Positions 50,301 through 61,388 of a DNA stretch of 64,000 nucleotides are shown here, piece after piece. The stretch is from Jacaranda mimosifolia (Eukaryota > Streptophyta > Magnoliopsida > Lamiales > Bignoniaceae). Location: NCBI GenBank assembly GCA_018894105.1, contig CM032129.1, positions 14,081,968 through 14,145,967 on the forward strand, read 5' to 3'. The first letter of the stretch is position 1. Every line of letters begins with the position of its first letter. The position numbers and the translations under genes were made by a program. Under the pieces are notes generated by a model. The model made no database searches, was not told the origin of the DNA, and was given only the letters and a program-made list of their open reading frames with translations.

Positions 50301-51758
50301 GCATTTGATTGAAGCCCTTAGATCACACAAGACTACGGGACTTGGTCACGCACTGGGTGGTGATCATGAAACAAGTCTTAAACGATCATGATCTTAAATC
50401 TTTCAAGTCGTAGGATCTTATGAGATATGGCATTAAGATCGAGATAGACTTGCACTAATGATGCATAAATCCAAAGGTTGGATATTGCTCCGTCTCATGA
50501 GTAATCCATGTGAGACATGGGTACATGTTAGTGGGTGCTTGTTGGAGAACAAGTTCATTGAAGGCCAGCTCGAAGTATCCACTAGATAGTTGTAGTGGCA
50601 AGTTAGTAGTGACAAGTTCTCCAACTTATGCTAGTGCATATTATTAGTCCTTTGACATGAGAATCCTTGGTTAACTTGTGTTTAGGTCCTCATGCTTTGA
50701 CTCTTCCTTGACCACGTAGTGGATCCTTTGGGTTGAGGTTAGGTATGAGCTACTTAGACATGGAAGGTTGTGAGATCTAAGATGGAATCCAACTCTCCAT
50801 CTTTATGAAAAACGAGTGTATCTCTTATGTGTTCTATAATGATTGATTCCAAAAAATCCTTGCACATGGTGGTATGACAATTTGGAAAAAGAGCTTTCCA
50901 AAGATGAGGTAATAAAACGAATCAGACATTGAGAATAAAAACGTAGCATTGAGGTTATTCAGGAGTCAGTAAATATCTTACCTTAGGCCTCTTTCGAGAG
51001 ATAGGAGATGGAAGGATCGCACTTACATGGTAAGCGTAGAGTTAGAATGGTTCTCCAAAAGCATTCATTTTGGCCAATTAGTTGGGCTCCATGGGCTTGA
51101 GGTTGGACATCCACCATGGAGATTGCAATTAATAAGATTAATTGCATTGAGTCATTAGTTTAAAGGAGTCTAGATTAATGTGAATATGTGATATTCTATA
51201 AATCACAAGAGTTGTGAGCCCATATCCATTAAATGGTAGAACCTAATGGACCACACACAAAAGCCAATTGGAAATCTTACATGATGAAGAGGAATTTTCT
51301 AAGAGTTAGAAAGATTCCATCTTGACTTATTTTTGCAGGTAGATGGTTGATTGGATTGTTGGTCATTCTGCCTTAATTAATTTAATTGTTAAATTGATCT
51401 AAATAATTTAAGGAGTTAAATTAGGCCAATTAAATTAAAGAGTTAATTTAATTCGTGTCACATGACTATCAATTAGTCAAATTAACTTAACGAGTTAACA
51501 ATAACTAGCTTAAAGAGTTAAGCTAATTGACTTAAGAGTTAAGTCAATGGTTAATTAATTAAATTAAAGTGTTTAATTTAATTAATGAGAGAAATTTATT
51601 TTGGAGGGCAAATTCAAATGAAAGGTTCATTTGGCGTGACATTTTAATTAATTTGAAATTAGATTTCAAATTAAATTAAAATGCACAGAAAATTCAAATT
51701 CAAATTTGAATTGCAAGTTGCCAACTTGCATTGCCAAATTGGTGGTTACCTTGAGGAA

Positions 51759-51810
51759 GGTGTGATGCCACCTTGGCATCACACCATCTTCACTCTATAT
51801 ATAGATATAG
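51759..51810 (+). promoter_or_regulatory. LTR-B palindrome plus TATA region
   Basis: GGTGTGATGCCA (51759-51770) and TGGCATCACACC (51774-51785) form a perfect 12-bp inverted repeat with a 3-bp loop, 9 bp before CTATATATAGATATAG (51795-51810). LTR-A and LTR-C have imperfect versions at the same place. It is probably part of the LTR promoter. The CACTA element now separates it from the rest of the LTR. Confidence 0.6.
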
Positions 51811-51813
51811 AGA

Positions 51814-53023
51814 CACTACAATAAAATATGCTTTTTACTATAGTTAATTATGTGTAGTAAATAGTTATTAAGTGTAGTAAAAAGTTATTAACTACACTTA
51901 TGCTACACTTTTTTAGCCATAGGCATTGCGAGCAAGGTGAAAGCTTCGCTATACTTTTTTAATTGTGATAATTGACTTTTGCTACGAAATTATCTTCATT
52001 TACTACAAATTTAATGTGTGGTAAAAAGCTATCAAGTACACCACTATCTTTTATTACAGTAAAAAAGTGTAGTATATAGTTGTTAATTGCCACACTTTGA
52101 AAAGTGTAGTAAATTCTTAAATTATTTTTCACCAAACCTGAATGCAGTAAAAACCAATTAATTTAGGGAGTTTACCATTTTATTTACATATACCTGCACG
52201 GACAGTAGGAGCTTATCAGAATTTGAACTCTTGACTTTATTTTTATGTTTGCAAAAGTGATGCCATTAGGCCAATGTTCACTTTATTATTAATTAGCTAA
52301 TTTAAATATATGTGATTAGCTAATCAACTTTTTTTTTTTTAATAATAAAAGTTATTGGAGACAAATATTTATTTTGCCCCCAAATTTGGGGTTTTCTTAC
52401 TGTTTTGAGGAACTTTTCTAGTTAGTTAAATTAGGTGTTTGATTAATTAATCAAATATTTTTTAATAATAAAAATTAGAGAGAATTTTTTATTTTAACTA
52501 TACTTTTATTAATTAAAATCATGAGTAGTTAGGAATTTGTTTAGGGGTTTTATTTGTTAATTTAAAAAATTTTAATAAATTAATTAATTAATATTTTAAT
52601 AATAAAAATTGGAAGTAAGTTTTTAATTTACCTTGAATATTATTTATTAAGCATTACTTGCAACTTAATTTTCTTCTTTTCTAGTGAAATTTTTTTGATT
52701 TAAGATCTTAGTCTTTGCCTTCAAATTTTCACAAGTTTCATTGTTTTTACTTCACTAATACAAAAGTATGGTTAATTCATTAACTTTTTGCTACAATTTA
52801 TGCAAAATTGTAGTAAATGCACCTCATATAAAAACTGTAGTAAATAAGTATATTTTTTGCTATGATAAGATAAAGTGTAGTATTTAATATAAATTTTACT
52901 GCACGTTTGGAATTTTATACTACAATAGTAAAATAGTAAAATCATAGCAAATAATCCCTTTTTATTACATTACTTTTAGTGAAGTAAAAAGTATTGTAGC
53001 AAAAAACGCATTTTCTTGTAGTG
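51814..53023. mobile_element. Non-autonomous CACTA (En/Spm-type) element in LTR-B
   Basis: The element is 1210 bp, with ends CACTACAATAAAA on the left and, reverse-complemented, CACTACAAGAAAA on the right, the standard plant CACTA terminus. The flanks are AGA (51811-51813) and AGG (53024-53026), a 3-bp duplication with one change; LTR-C shows the uninterrupted TAGAGGGTGAG. Subterminal regions carry many GTGTAGTAAA/TTTACTACAC words in both orientations, as expected for transposase-binding repeats. No transposase is encoded. Confidence 0.93.
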
Positions 53024-53607
53024 AGGGTGAGAGGGGCGGCCAACTCATGCTCCATGTGAAGAATTAGATTCTTTCACATTTTCCCTCCAAAATTTTAAGT
53101 GTTGCCTCGTGTGTTGAAACTCCACTTCCTCTCTTCTGCTCCTACCTCAAATCAAGCATCCATTTCTGTAAATCTCCTTTGTGTTTTCCAACTAACACCA
53201 AGGATATTAGGATCTAGCATTGGTGTGTGGATCATATTGTTAGAGGCAAGACATTTGGATTGCTTGCTTTTGAAAGATCCGTTGTCAGATTAGTCCGCTT
53301 GGTGATTTTTTTTGGAATTTTCCTATGGATTTTTGAGCTGAACTTTTTACAGTAGCTTCATCAAGGAGTTTAAAACGCACTGTAATTTTTCCAAAATTTT
53401 TGGAGGAGTTTGGATCAGGCAAAAGTTGCTCCAAATCTGCTGCGAAGTGTTCTTCATCTTTCCTTTGGATTTTTGCTCATCAATGTAATTCTCCATCCAA
53501 ATCTGAATCATAAGCATGTTTAGATCCTTGATTGCTTGTGTAGCACTAGTTAATTTCAGCTTTTGAAGTTTTAATTATTGGATCCTATTGCTTCACTTGT
53601 CTTCAAG

Positions 53608-53620
53608 TGGTATCGGAGCC
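53608..53620 (+). other. Copia primer binding site, internal region 2
   Basis: TGGTATCGGAGCC lies 2 bp after the LTR-B end. It is an initiator-methionine tRNA primer site with one A-to-G change. Confidence 0.93.
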
Positions 53621-55551
53621 TAATTCATGCTTTGACTTGGATTTCTAAATGATTGATTCGTATGATGCATTGACTAAAATCACCAAATTTACAGTTCATA
53701 TGATGGATTGGAGTGTTTGGATGATGTTGTGGGTGGCTCCTTGATTGATGACTTGAAAGCATGCTAATATGTGTTTTAAGTGTTAATTCATGTGATTAGT
53801 ATGTTTTAATTCATAGCTTCTAAAAGAGTTATATGTTGATATAGCATGTTGACGATGGCCTAAAAGAGTTTTGGTCATTTTTGGATCCAATATGATTGGA
53901 GTTTTGTAGGAGATTTTTTGAAAAATGTGATTTTTTACTTTAACTTATTTTTGAAAGCATGATTGAGCACTTGAAATTTTAGTTTTGAAATGTGTTTAAA
54001 TCTGAAATTTCATCTATAATGTGTGTAATAATGTTTAGAAGTTGTTCAAAATTTTTTGGTGCACAAAAAGTTGAGCAAAATTGAGGTGACTCGGCCATGA
54101 CCTTGAAACAGAGTTGACTACCTTGCCTCGGCCAGGCACTGGCCAGCAGTGGGCACGACTAGCTTGGGGGACAGTAGCTAGTTTCGGTCAATGCCATTTT
54201 TGCTTCAATTGTTGGCTTCTTTTTGTGATCAAAAATGTTTTATTACACACATATTCGATGCACAAATGTTGTGCAAATTCTCAAAATTATGTTTAACATT
54301 TTTGATTGCTTTTAAAAACTTGTTAAAGTTAATCTCCATATTGTTGCATAAATGTTATGGTAGCTCTAGCTTGGCCAATTATTTGTTTATGAGATAAGCA
54401 TTTAATTGTTGGAATTGAATGTCAAATCTAGATTTATTTATTATTCATTTAATTGTTGAATGAATGATGAATGAATGGGGATGATTATGAGCCTTTAATA
54501 TTGATTTTATTTATTTCAAGTTGTTGAAAAGGGTTGTATTAAATTGGGGCTTGCATGCCTTTTAATTCTATCTTGTGAAAGTTATGAGAGTAAAATCACT
54601 AGGAGTGAGGATTTCTTTCTCATGTAAATGTTGCATGGAGCAAAGAAGACCATTGGAGGTATGGAGACTTTTGAAGACCCATGAATGTATGGGTATACAC
54701 TTAGGTAATAACTAAATTTAATCAACCCACTTAAAATCAACTAAGTGGTGCACCTACGGCTCTAAATGCACTACTTGGTTAGGATCATGGTCATCCCATA
54801 CTAGGAGCATGCGAGGTGCATTTACATATTTATGCTTTTCATATGCTATTGATGTATGACATGCATGCTTAGGATATAGAAAACCAAAATAAGAAGATAA
54901 AATGATAAGATCTTTGCAAGGAAAAACCCTCCACTTAGAAAGTCTAAGTGATTCAAATATTAAGTGAAAATGGATACAAATTAAAAGGAGTTTTAATTAA
55001 TCTATGCCTTCTACTAATAGTATACGCCATGATGATGCTACCGAATTTGTGTAATGGCACTCGAAGCGGGGGGTCACACTTAGGAGAAAAGCTGTGAGCA
55101 TATACTTAGCATACAATGCACCTTTGATTTGAAAACCTCCATGCATTGGCACACGAGTCGTGGGATGTCTTGGAGCCATCTCGAATCAAAGTATGATTGG
55201 TAGGTTCGACTTAACACTTAGTAATGTAGATGCACTCGAAGTGGGGTATCTACATGAAAAGTGAGGCAAAATAGATCAAGAGTTGCATGAGATGCAATTA
55301 GCAAGTGTTGCTTATCTTTCGATTATTTGTGGATGGCACTCGAAGCGGGGGTCCACTTACAAGTCCTTAGGATCTTGATTCTCACTAGCAAAATGAGATT
55401 TCCCGAATTCTTCTAGGGTGAAGGATTTGATAAAATAGTGGGAGAAAAATATGCTTGAAAGACTATGAACATGTTTTCAATATCAAAACTCAATCATATT
55501 CTTATACTTTTTTTTCGTTTCCTATAGATTTTCGAAATCTTCAAAAAGAAA
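53621..55551 (+). other. Copia untranslated leader, internal region 2
   Basis: This is a 1.9-kb leader homologous to 42811-44779. It holds four related words: GGCACTCGAAGCGGGG at 55057, GGCACACGAGTCGTGGG at 55148, GCACTCGAAGTGGGG at 55232 and GGCACTCGAAGCGGGGG at 55335. A GC-rich patch (about 54115-54180) matches one at 43340-43400. The open stretches 54114-54296 and 54191-54397 overlap in different frames and are not conserved in the first copy. Confidence 0.75.
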
Positions 55552-56400
55552 ATGGCTAAAAATTCACTTGCAAGCATTTTGGAAACTAATAAACTCACTG
55601 GGCCTAACTTTCGTGATTGGTTAAGGAACCTTAAAATCATTCTTGACTCCAAAAAGAGGACTTACATACTTGATCAATGTCTGTCGAACACCTTAGGTGA
55701 TGATGCCACCGATGAGGCTCATGAATTGTTCATTAAATTTGTAGATGATGGTCTACAAGTGAGATGCCTAATGATAGCTTCCATGACTAATGAGCCCTAA
55801 AAGACTCACGAGCATATGAGACATGCATGTGAGATCTACAAAGGCCTACAAGAGTTGTACGGTGTACAAACAAGACATGAAAGGTTCACTTTGTCTAGAG
55901 AATTCTTTAGGTTAAGGATGGTAAAGGGTTCAAGTGTCTATGATCACGGTCTTAAGATGATTGGACTCATCAAAAAATTTGGACAACTAGATGTGATCAT
56001 GGACAATGATCTCTGAATGGATTTGATCCTACAATCATTGCCCCATTTGTTCGACCAATTCATTATGAAATTTAACATGTCCAAGCAAGAAGTGACGATT
56101 AAAGAATTGGCAAATATGATGGTGGCCGCCGAGACGACTATGAAAAATGAAAAGCCTTTTATGCTTGCTTCCACCTCAAAGTCGAAAGGGCCTAGAGTTC
56201 CTAAAAAGGGAGGTAAGAGGAAGAAGAGTTCTTCCTCGAAAGGGAAGCAACCCTTGATGAGTTCGCGGAGGAGTTAAGAAGAAGAAAGGTGACAAAATCA
56301 ATGCAACTTATTTTTATTGTGGCGAAAAGAAGCGTTGGAGAAGAAACTGCAAGAAATACCTTGGCACCCATGGGAAGGGTATGTACTTTATTGAAGTGCA
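55552..56400 (+). pseudogene. Copia 2 gag, nearly full length with stops
   Basis: Gag starts MAKNSLASILETNKLTGPNF at 55552, the usual plant Copia start, and continues through YILDQCL and VRCLMIASMTNE to a TAA at 55798. The frame then resumes (55816-56016: IYKGLQELYGVQTRHERFTL), meets a TGA at 56014-56016, and resumes again (56017-56277: VTIKELANMMVAAETTM, then a Lys/Ser-rich KRKKSSSSKGK). The zinc knuckle at about 56300-56355 reads YCGEKKRWRRNC; it lacks the first Cys, and Arg replaces the His. Two nonsense changes and one frame break after 56277 separate it from pol. It is the best preserved gag in the window. Confidence 0.9.
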
Positions 56401-57895
56401 TTTGCCTCATAGGTATTTGATACTGCATGTGGTTCTCACCTATGTAATTCATTACAGGGAATGAAAAGAAGAAAGAGTCTTTGTGAAGGGTATATGATTC
56501 TCTACCTAGGAAATGAGTAAAAGTTGCAGCCATGGTCCAAGGTGAAATCAAGTTAGACTTGAAGAATGCTTGCATTGTACTTGATCCGATTTATTATGTG
56601 CCTAGTCTTGTTAAGAATATTATTTCAATTCTCGTTCTTAATAATGAAAGATATAATTTTTCTATATCGAATGGGAAGTTGAAGGCATTAAAGAATGCTT
56701 CTTTGATTCCTCAAGGTACATTAAATAACGGATTGTACATTCTTGATTTTCAACCTTCACTAATGCACATTCAATCAAGAAAAAAAAATTAGATAACCAA
56801 GAAAATACCATTCTTTGGCATGCAAAACTTGGACATATTTCTAAAAATAGGATGAACAAGTTATAAGCTCTTAAAGCACTAAATGTTAGTGGCATTGAGG
56901 ACCTTCCTATTTGTGAATCTTGTTTGAAGGGAAACATAACCAAGGCTCCTTTTGTAGGACAAACGGAACGCATCACAAGTCCTTTGAATTTGATTCATAT
57001 GGATGTTTATGGCCCACTAAGAGTTAGTGCGAGATGAGGCTATTCATAATTCATCACCTTTACCGGTGATTATAGTCGGTTCGGACATATGTATCTTATG
57101 AAGTACAAGTCCAAAGCTTTTGAAAAGTTCAAAGAGTATAGGAATGAAGTGAAAAAGTGAAAGGGACTTAGTATTAAAGCTCTTCGATCAGATTGAGGTG
57201 GCGAATACTTAAGTACTGAATTCTTGGATTATCTAAAAGATAATGGGATTCTCTCTCAATGGACTCCACCCGGCACATCCCAACATAATGGAGTAGCCGA
57301 GAGCAAAAATCGTACTTATTGGATATGGTACATTCCATGATGAGCTTTTTCGATGTATCTATATCTTTTCGGGATACGCCTTAGAAACGGCGGCAAGGCT
57401 ACTAAATGTAGTACCCTCAAAATTAGTGCCAAAGATACCACATGAGATGTGGTTTGGCAAAGCACCATTTCACCATTATCTAAAGGTTTAGGAGTCTCCT
57501 GCCTACATGAGACGTTTAGTAGGAGACAAGTTAGATAATAGATCTACCTTGTGCAAGTTTGTGGGATACCCTAGAGAGTCTACTGGTTATTACTTTTATG
57601 ATCCCTTGGAACAAGAGGTGTTTGTTTCAAGGAACGTCCACTTTTTGGAAAAGGAATTTCTATTGGATAGAAAGGGCATTATCATTGAACTTGATGAAGT
57701 TCAAGCTGATCAACAAATCCCACAAGCGGTAAAAATAATTGAGCATCAAGAGCCTTATACACACAACCTCTAAGAAAGTTGGATTGAATCAAGAAGTAAC
57801 CCGAAAGGTTTGGATTCCTTCATGAGATGAGCCAATTAGATAGTGATCCGAAGACCTATGAGAAAGCAATGTTAGACATAGACTCAAAACATTGG
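56401..57895 (+). pseudogene. Copia 2 protease, pre-integrase and integrase, broken
   Basis: The protease trace is FDTACGSHLCNSLQG (about 56414-56460); the family form has D-T/S-G/A-C at this place. The segment 56532-56792 (IVLDPIYYVPSLVKNIISIL) leads to the pre-integrase domain, LWHAKLGHISKNRMN (about 56815-56860) with GIEDLPICESCLKG and its Cys pair. Integrase has LNLIHMDVYGPLRV (first Asp, about 56985-57030), RSD-stop-GGEYLSTEFL (second Asp, about 57185-57225) and ILSQWTPPGTSQHNGVAE (catalytic Glu, about 57250-57300). The C-terminal integrase region is open at 57507-57773. Stops and frameshifts lie between all of these. About 200 bp of the RT N-terminal region is deleted at about 57912. 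Confidence 0.88.
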
Positions 57896-57911
57896 CAAAA
57901 CGCCATGAGAT

Positions 57912-59140
57912 TCGGCCGATATCGATTTAGAGGAAACCTTTTCATTGATCGCAATGCTTAAGTTCATTTGGATTATACTTACCATAGTCACATATTATGA
58001 CTATCAGATATAGCAAATGGATGTGAAAACCGCCTTCCTCAATGGAGATATGGAAGAAAAAATCTATATGGAGCAACCAAAAGATTTTACATCCAAGGGA
58101 AGTGAGCAAATGGTTTGCAAACTCCAAAAATCCATTTATGGACTCAAACAGGCATCCCAAAGTTGGAACCTACATTTTGAAACGATATTCAAATCATTTG
58201 GCTTTGTCAAAAATGTGTATAGACCATGTGTGTACAAAAAGGCTAGTGGGAGTTGTATACAGTTTATTGTGCTTTATGTTGGTGACATCCTTCTCATTGG
58301 GAATCAGGTTGGAATGTTAGAGTTTACTAAAGCATGGTTATCTATTCAATTCTCTATGAAGGATTTGGGAGAAACATCCTACGTATTAGGAATATATATC
58401 TATAGAGATAGATCGAGGAGGATGGTGGGGCTTTTCCAAACCCCGTACATTGAAAAGATACTAAAGAGGTTTAATATGGAAGAATCCAATAGGAGATTCC
58501 TTCCCATGGGACATGGCATTCGTCTCTCCAAGTCTATGGCTACTAAAACTGATGACAAGAAGTAAATAATGTCCCACATACCTTATGCGTCTGCTATTGG
58601 GAGCATAACATATGTCGTTCAATGTATAAGACCGAATATGGCATACACTTTAAGTGTTACGAGTTATTTCCAATCTAATCTCGGTGAAAATCACTAGATG
58701 GCCGTAAAAGCAATCCTAAAGTACTTGAGAAGGACTAAGGATTTTTGGTATACTGCAATGGAGAATTGAAACTCGAGGGGTTTTTGAATTCTAGTTTCCA
58801 ATCCAATGTAGATGACCTAAAATCTACTTTTGGATTTATATTTTGCCTCAATTATATTGCGGTTTCAGAAGCTGCAAAGAAAGGTGTTTGGATGAAAAAC
58901 TTCATTCAAGAGTTGAATGTGGTGCCTAGTATTGTTGAGCCAGTAGTTGTCTTCTGTGACAACAACGGGCAGTAGCACAGGCTAAAGAGCCAAGATCTCA
59001 TTAGCAATCCAAGAACATATTGATAGAGGCAACATCCGAGTAGAGATAGTTGCCTTGGAAGAAAATATAGCAGATCCATTAATTAAACCCCTATCGTAAA
59101 AGGTCTTTGAAGGACATCTTGAGAAGATGGGTCTTAAGAC
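57912..59140 (+). pseudogene. Copia 2 reverse transcriptase and RNase H, broken
   Basis: After the deletion the frame reads IDLEETFSLIAMLKF (about 57920-57965) and then the open segment 58017-58565: MDVKTAFLNGDMEEKIYMEQ with the first catalytic Asp, YGLKQASQSWN, and the active-site box as LYVGDILLIGN (about 58272-58305), where family members have YVDD. The Asp-to-Gly change alone would kill polymerisation. It continues with SMKDLGETSYVLGI and a stop at 58563-58565. The RT end reads YTLSVTSYFQSNLGE, with TAG for the following Trp (about 58696). RNase H (58745-58975) keeps DDLKSTFGFIFCLN but jumps from AVS to EAAKKGVW; an internal deletion has removed the WKSSK segment and the catalytic Glu. 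Confidence 0.9.
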
Positions 59141-59154
59141 TATGGAGAACTAGC

Positions 59155-59173
59155 TTTAGGGCAAGTAGGAGAT
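59155..59173 (+). other. Copia polypurine tract, internal region 2
   Basis: TTTAGGGCAAGTAGGAGAT precedes TGTTGG. It is the weaker counterpart of the tract at 50222-50236, with a pyrimidine interruption. Confidence 0.8.
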
Positions 59174-61388
59174 TGTTGGAATAGTATCCCGCAAGCCATT
59201 GGAATAGTATCCCGCAAGCCAATTAGATTAGTCTTGTACACTATTTCCTTGTACGACAATCTTGATTGAATGATATTCATTATATGGCCATCTTCATCTT
59301 ATGCTCATTATTACTTCATTAGCATTTGGTTGATGCTTTTAGATCACACAAGACTATGGAACTTGGTCACGCACTTGGTAGTGATTATGGAATAAGTCTT
59401 ACACGGTCGTGATCGTAAATCTTCCAAGTCATAGGATCTTATGAGATAAGACATCTAAATTCGGATAGACTTGCACTAATGATGCATAAATCAAAGAGTT
59501 GGATATTGCTCTATTCCATGAGCAATCCCATATGAGATATGGATGCATGTTAGTGGGTGCTTGTTAGAGAACAAGGCATTGAAGGCTCGCCGCAGAATCC
59601 ACTAGATAGCAGTAGTAGCGAGTTCTCCAGCTTACACTAGTGCATATAATTAGTTCTTTGACCTAAGGATCCATGGTAACCTTGTGTTTAGGTCCTCATG
59701 CTTTGACTCCTCCTTGGTCACTTAGCGGGCCGTTCGGGTGGTGATTGGACATGAGCCATATAGATATAAAGGTTTGTGAGATCCAAGATGGAATCCGACT
59801 CCTCATCTTTGTGAAGGGTGAGTGTATCTCCTATGTGTTCTACAATGATGATTCCAAGAAATCCTTGCGCAAGGTAGTATGACAATTTGGAAAAAGAATT
59901 TTCTGAAGATGAGGTTGTAAGAGAAATCGAACATTGAGAAACATAGCATCGAAGCTATTTGGGAGTTGTTAGATATTTTGCCATAGCCCTCTTTTGGGAG
60001 GTAGGAGATGGAATGACTGTATTTGTATGGTATGCGTAGAGCTAGAATGGTCTCCAAAAGCATTCATTTTGGCTAATTAGTTGGGCTCCATGGGCTTGAG
60101 GTTGGACATCGACCATGAAGATTGGGTATTTTTCAATTAATGGAGATTAATTGAATTTAGTTGATTAGTTTAAAGGAGTTTAAACAAAGATGAATATATG
60201 ATATTCAAAAGTCACAAATATTTGTGAGCCCATGTCTAATGAATAGTAGAACTTAACGGGTCACACACTAAAGACAAATGTATTTCCTACTTGATGGAGG
60301 AGAATTTTCTAAGAGTTAGAAAAATGCTCCTAGTGGACCGATTTAAGGTTGGCAAAAATTAAGGTCATTTTTAGCTTGATCAATTTAATTGTTAAATTGA
60401 TCAACTAATTTAAGGAGTTAATTATTTTGTGCAACATGACCATCAATTGATCAAGTTAGCTTAAAGAGTTAAGTTAGCAATGACTATCTTGAAGAGTTAA
60501 GCTAATTGATTTAAGAGTTAAGTCAAAGGTTAATTAGTTAAATTAAAATATTTAATTTAATTAATGAGAGGACTCCATTTTGAAGGAAAAATTCAAATGC
60601 AAGCTTTATTTGGTGTGGCATTTTAATTAATTTGAAATTAGATTCCAAATGAAATTAAAATGCACACAACATTCAAATTCAAATTTGAATTGCAATTTGC
60701 CAACTTGCATGGCCAAATTGGCGGTCACCTTGAGGAAGGTGTGATGCTACCTTGGCATCAAATCATCCTCACTCTATATATAGATATAGAGGGTGAGGGA
60801 GGCGGCAAACTCATGCTCCATGTGAAGAACTAGATTCTTTCACATTTTCCCTACAAAATCTTAAATACTGCTTATATGTTGAAGCTCTACTTCCTCTGTT
60901 CTTCTCCTACCTCAAATCAAGCCTCCATCTTTGCAAATCTCCTTTGTGTTTTCTAGCTAACACTAAGGAGATTAGGATCTAGCATTGGTGTGTAGATCAT
61001 ATTGTTGAGGCAAGATTTTGGATTGCTTGCTTTTAGAAGATCTACTGTCAAGGTAGTCCGCTCAGCAATTTTGTTTTTTTGGCACGTCCCTATGTCTTTT
61101 TGAGCTAAATTTTTTATTAAGGAGTTGAGAAATACTGTAATATTTTCAAAATTTTTGAAGGAGTTTGGATTTGGCAAAAGTTGCTCCAAATCCATTGTGT
61201 TGCTATTTGAGAGTTTCTGGATTGAAAAAGTGTTCTTCATCTTTCCTTTGGATTTTTGCTAATCAAGGTAATTCTCTATCCAAATCTGAATCATAAACAT
61301 GTTTAGATCCTTGTTTGCTTGTGTTGCACTAGTTAGTTGCAGCTTTTGAAGTTTTAATTATTAGATCCTGGTGCTTTACTTCCCTTCA
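59174..61388 (+). repeat. Copia LTR-C (3' LTR of the inner element)
   Basis: This 2215-bp LTR begins TGTTGGAATAG and ends TCCCTTCA. A perfect 23-bp tandem duplication lies at its start (59176-59198 and 59199-59221). The TATA region is at 60774-60789 with an imperfect palindrome before it. It matches LTR-B closely downstream of about 51640. Confidence 0.9.
59176..59221. repeat. Perfect 23-bp tandem duplication in LTR-C
   Basis: The word TTGGAATAGTATCCCGCAAG followed by CCA occurs twice head to tail. LTR-A and LTR-B have it once. It duplicates nearly the whole 5' LTR terminus except the first two bases. Confidence 0.95.

Larger units (their letters stand above)
50237..53605 (+). repeat. Copia LTR-B, mosaic, with a CACTA insert
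   Basis: The LTR is 3369 bp, or about 2156 bp without the CACTA insert and its duplication. It begins TGTTGGAATAGTG and ends TTGTCTTCA. Up to about 51590 it follows LTR-A (cacgcactgggtggtgatcat; ctataaatcacaagagtt; aagccaattggaaatc, all altered in LTR-C). From about 51640 it follows LTR-C (ttttaattaatttgaaattag; gccaacttgcat; gttgaaactccacttcctct). It also carries its own rearrangement near the 5' end, an inverted repeat at 50245-50300. Confidence 0.88.

Noticed and set aside
55050..55360. Repeats spaced 84-103 bp apart, considered as a CRISPR-like array
   Set aside because: Only four imperfect words of about 16 bp, unequal spacing, plant nuclear retrotransposon leader. CRISPR is not plausible.
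56201..56575. 124-codon open frame on the minus strand
   Set aside because: Antisense of the Copia 2 gag-protease junction, whose plus strand shows family motifs.
58042..58320. 92-codon open frame overlapping the reverse transcriptase
   Set aside because: It is out of frame with the RT segment 58017-58565, which has clear motifs.
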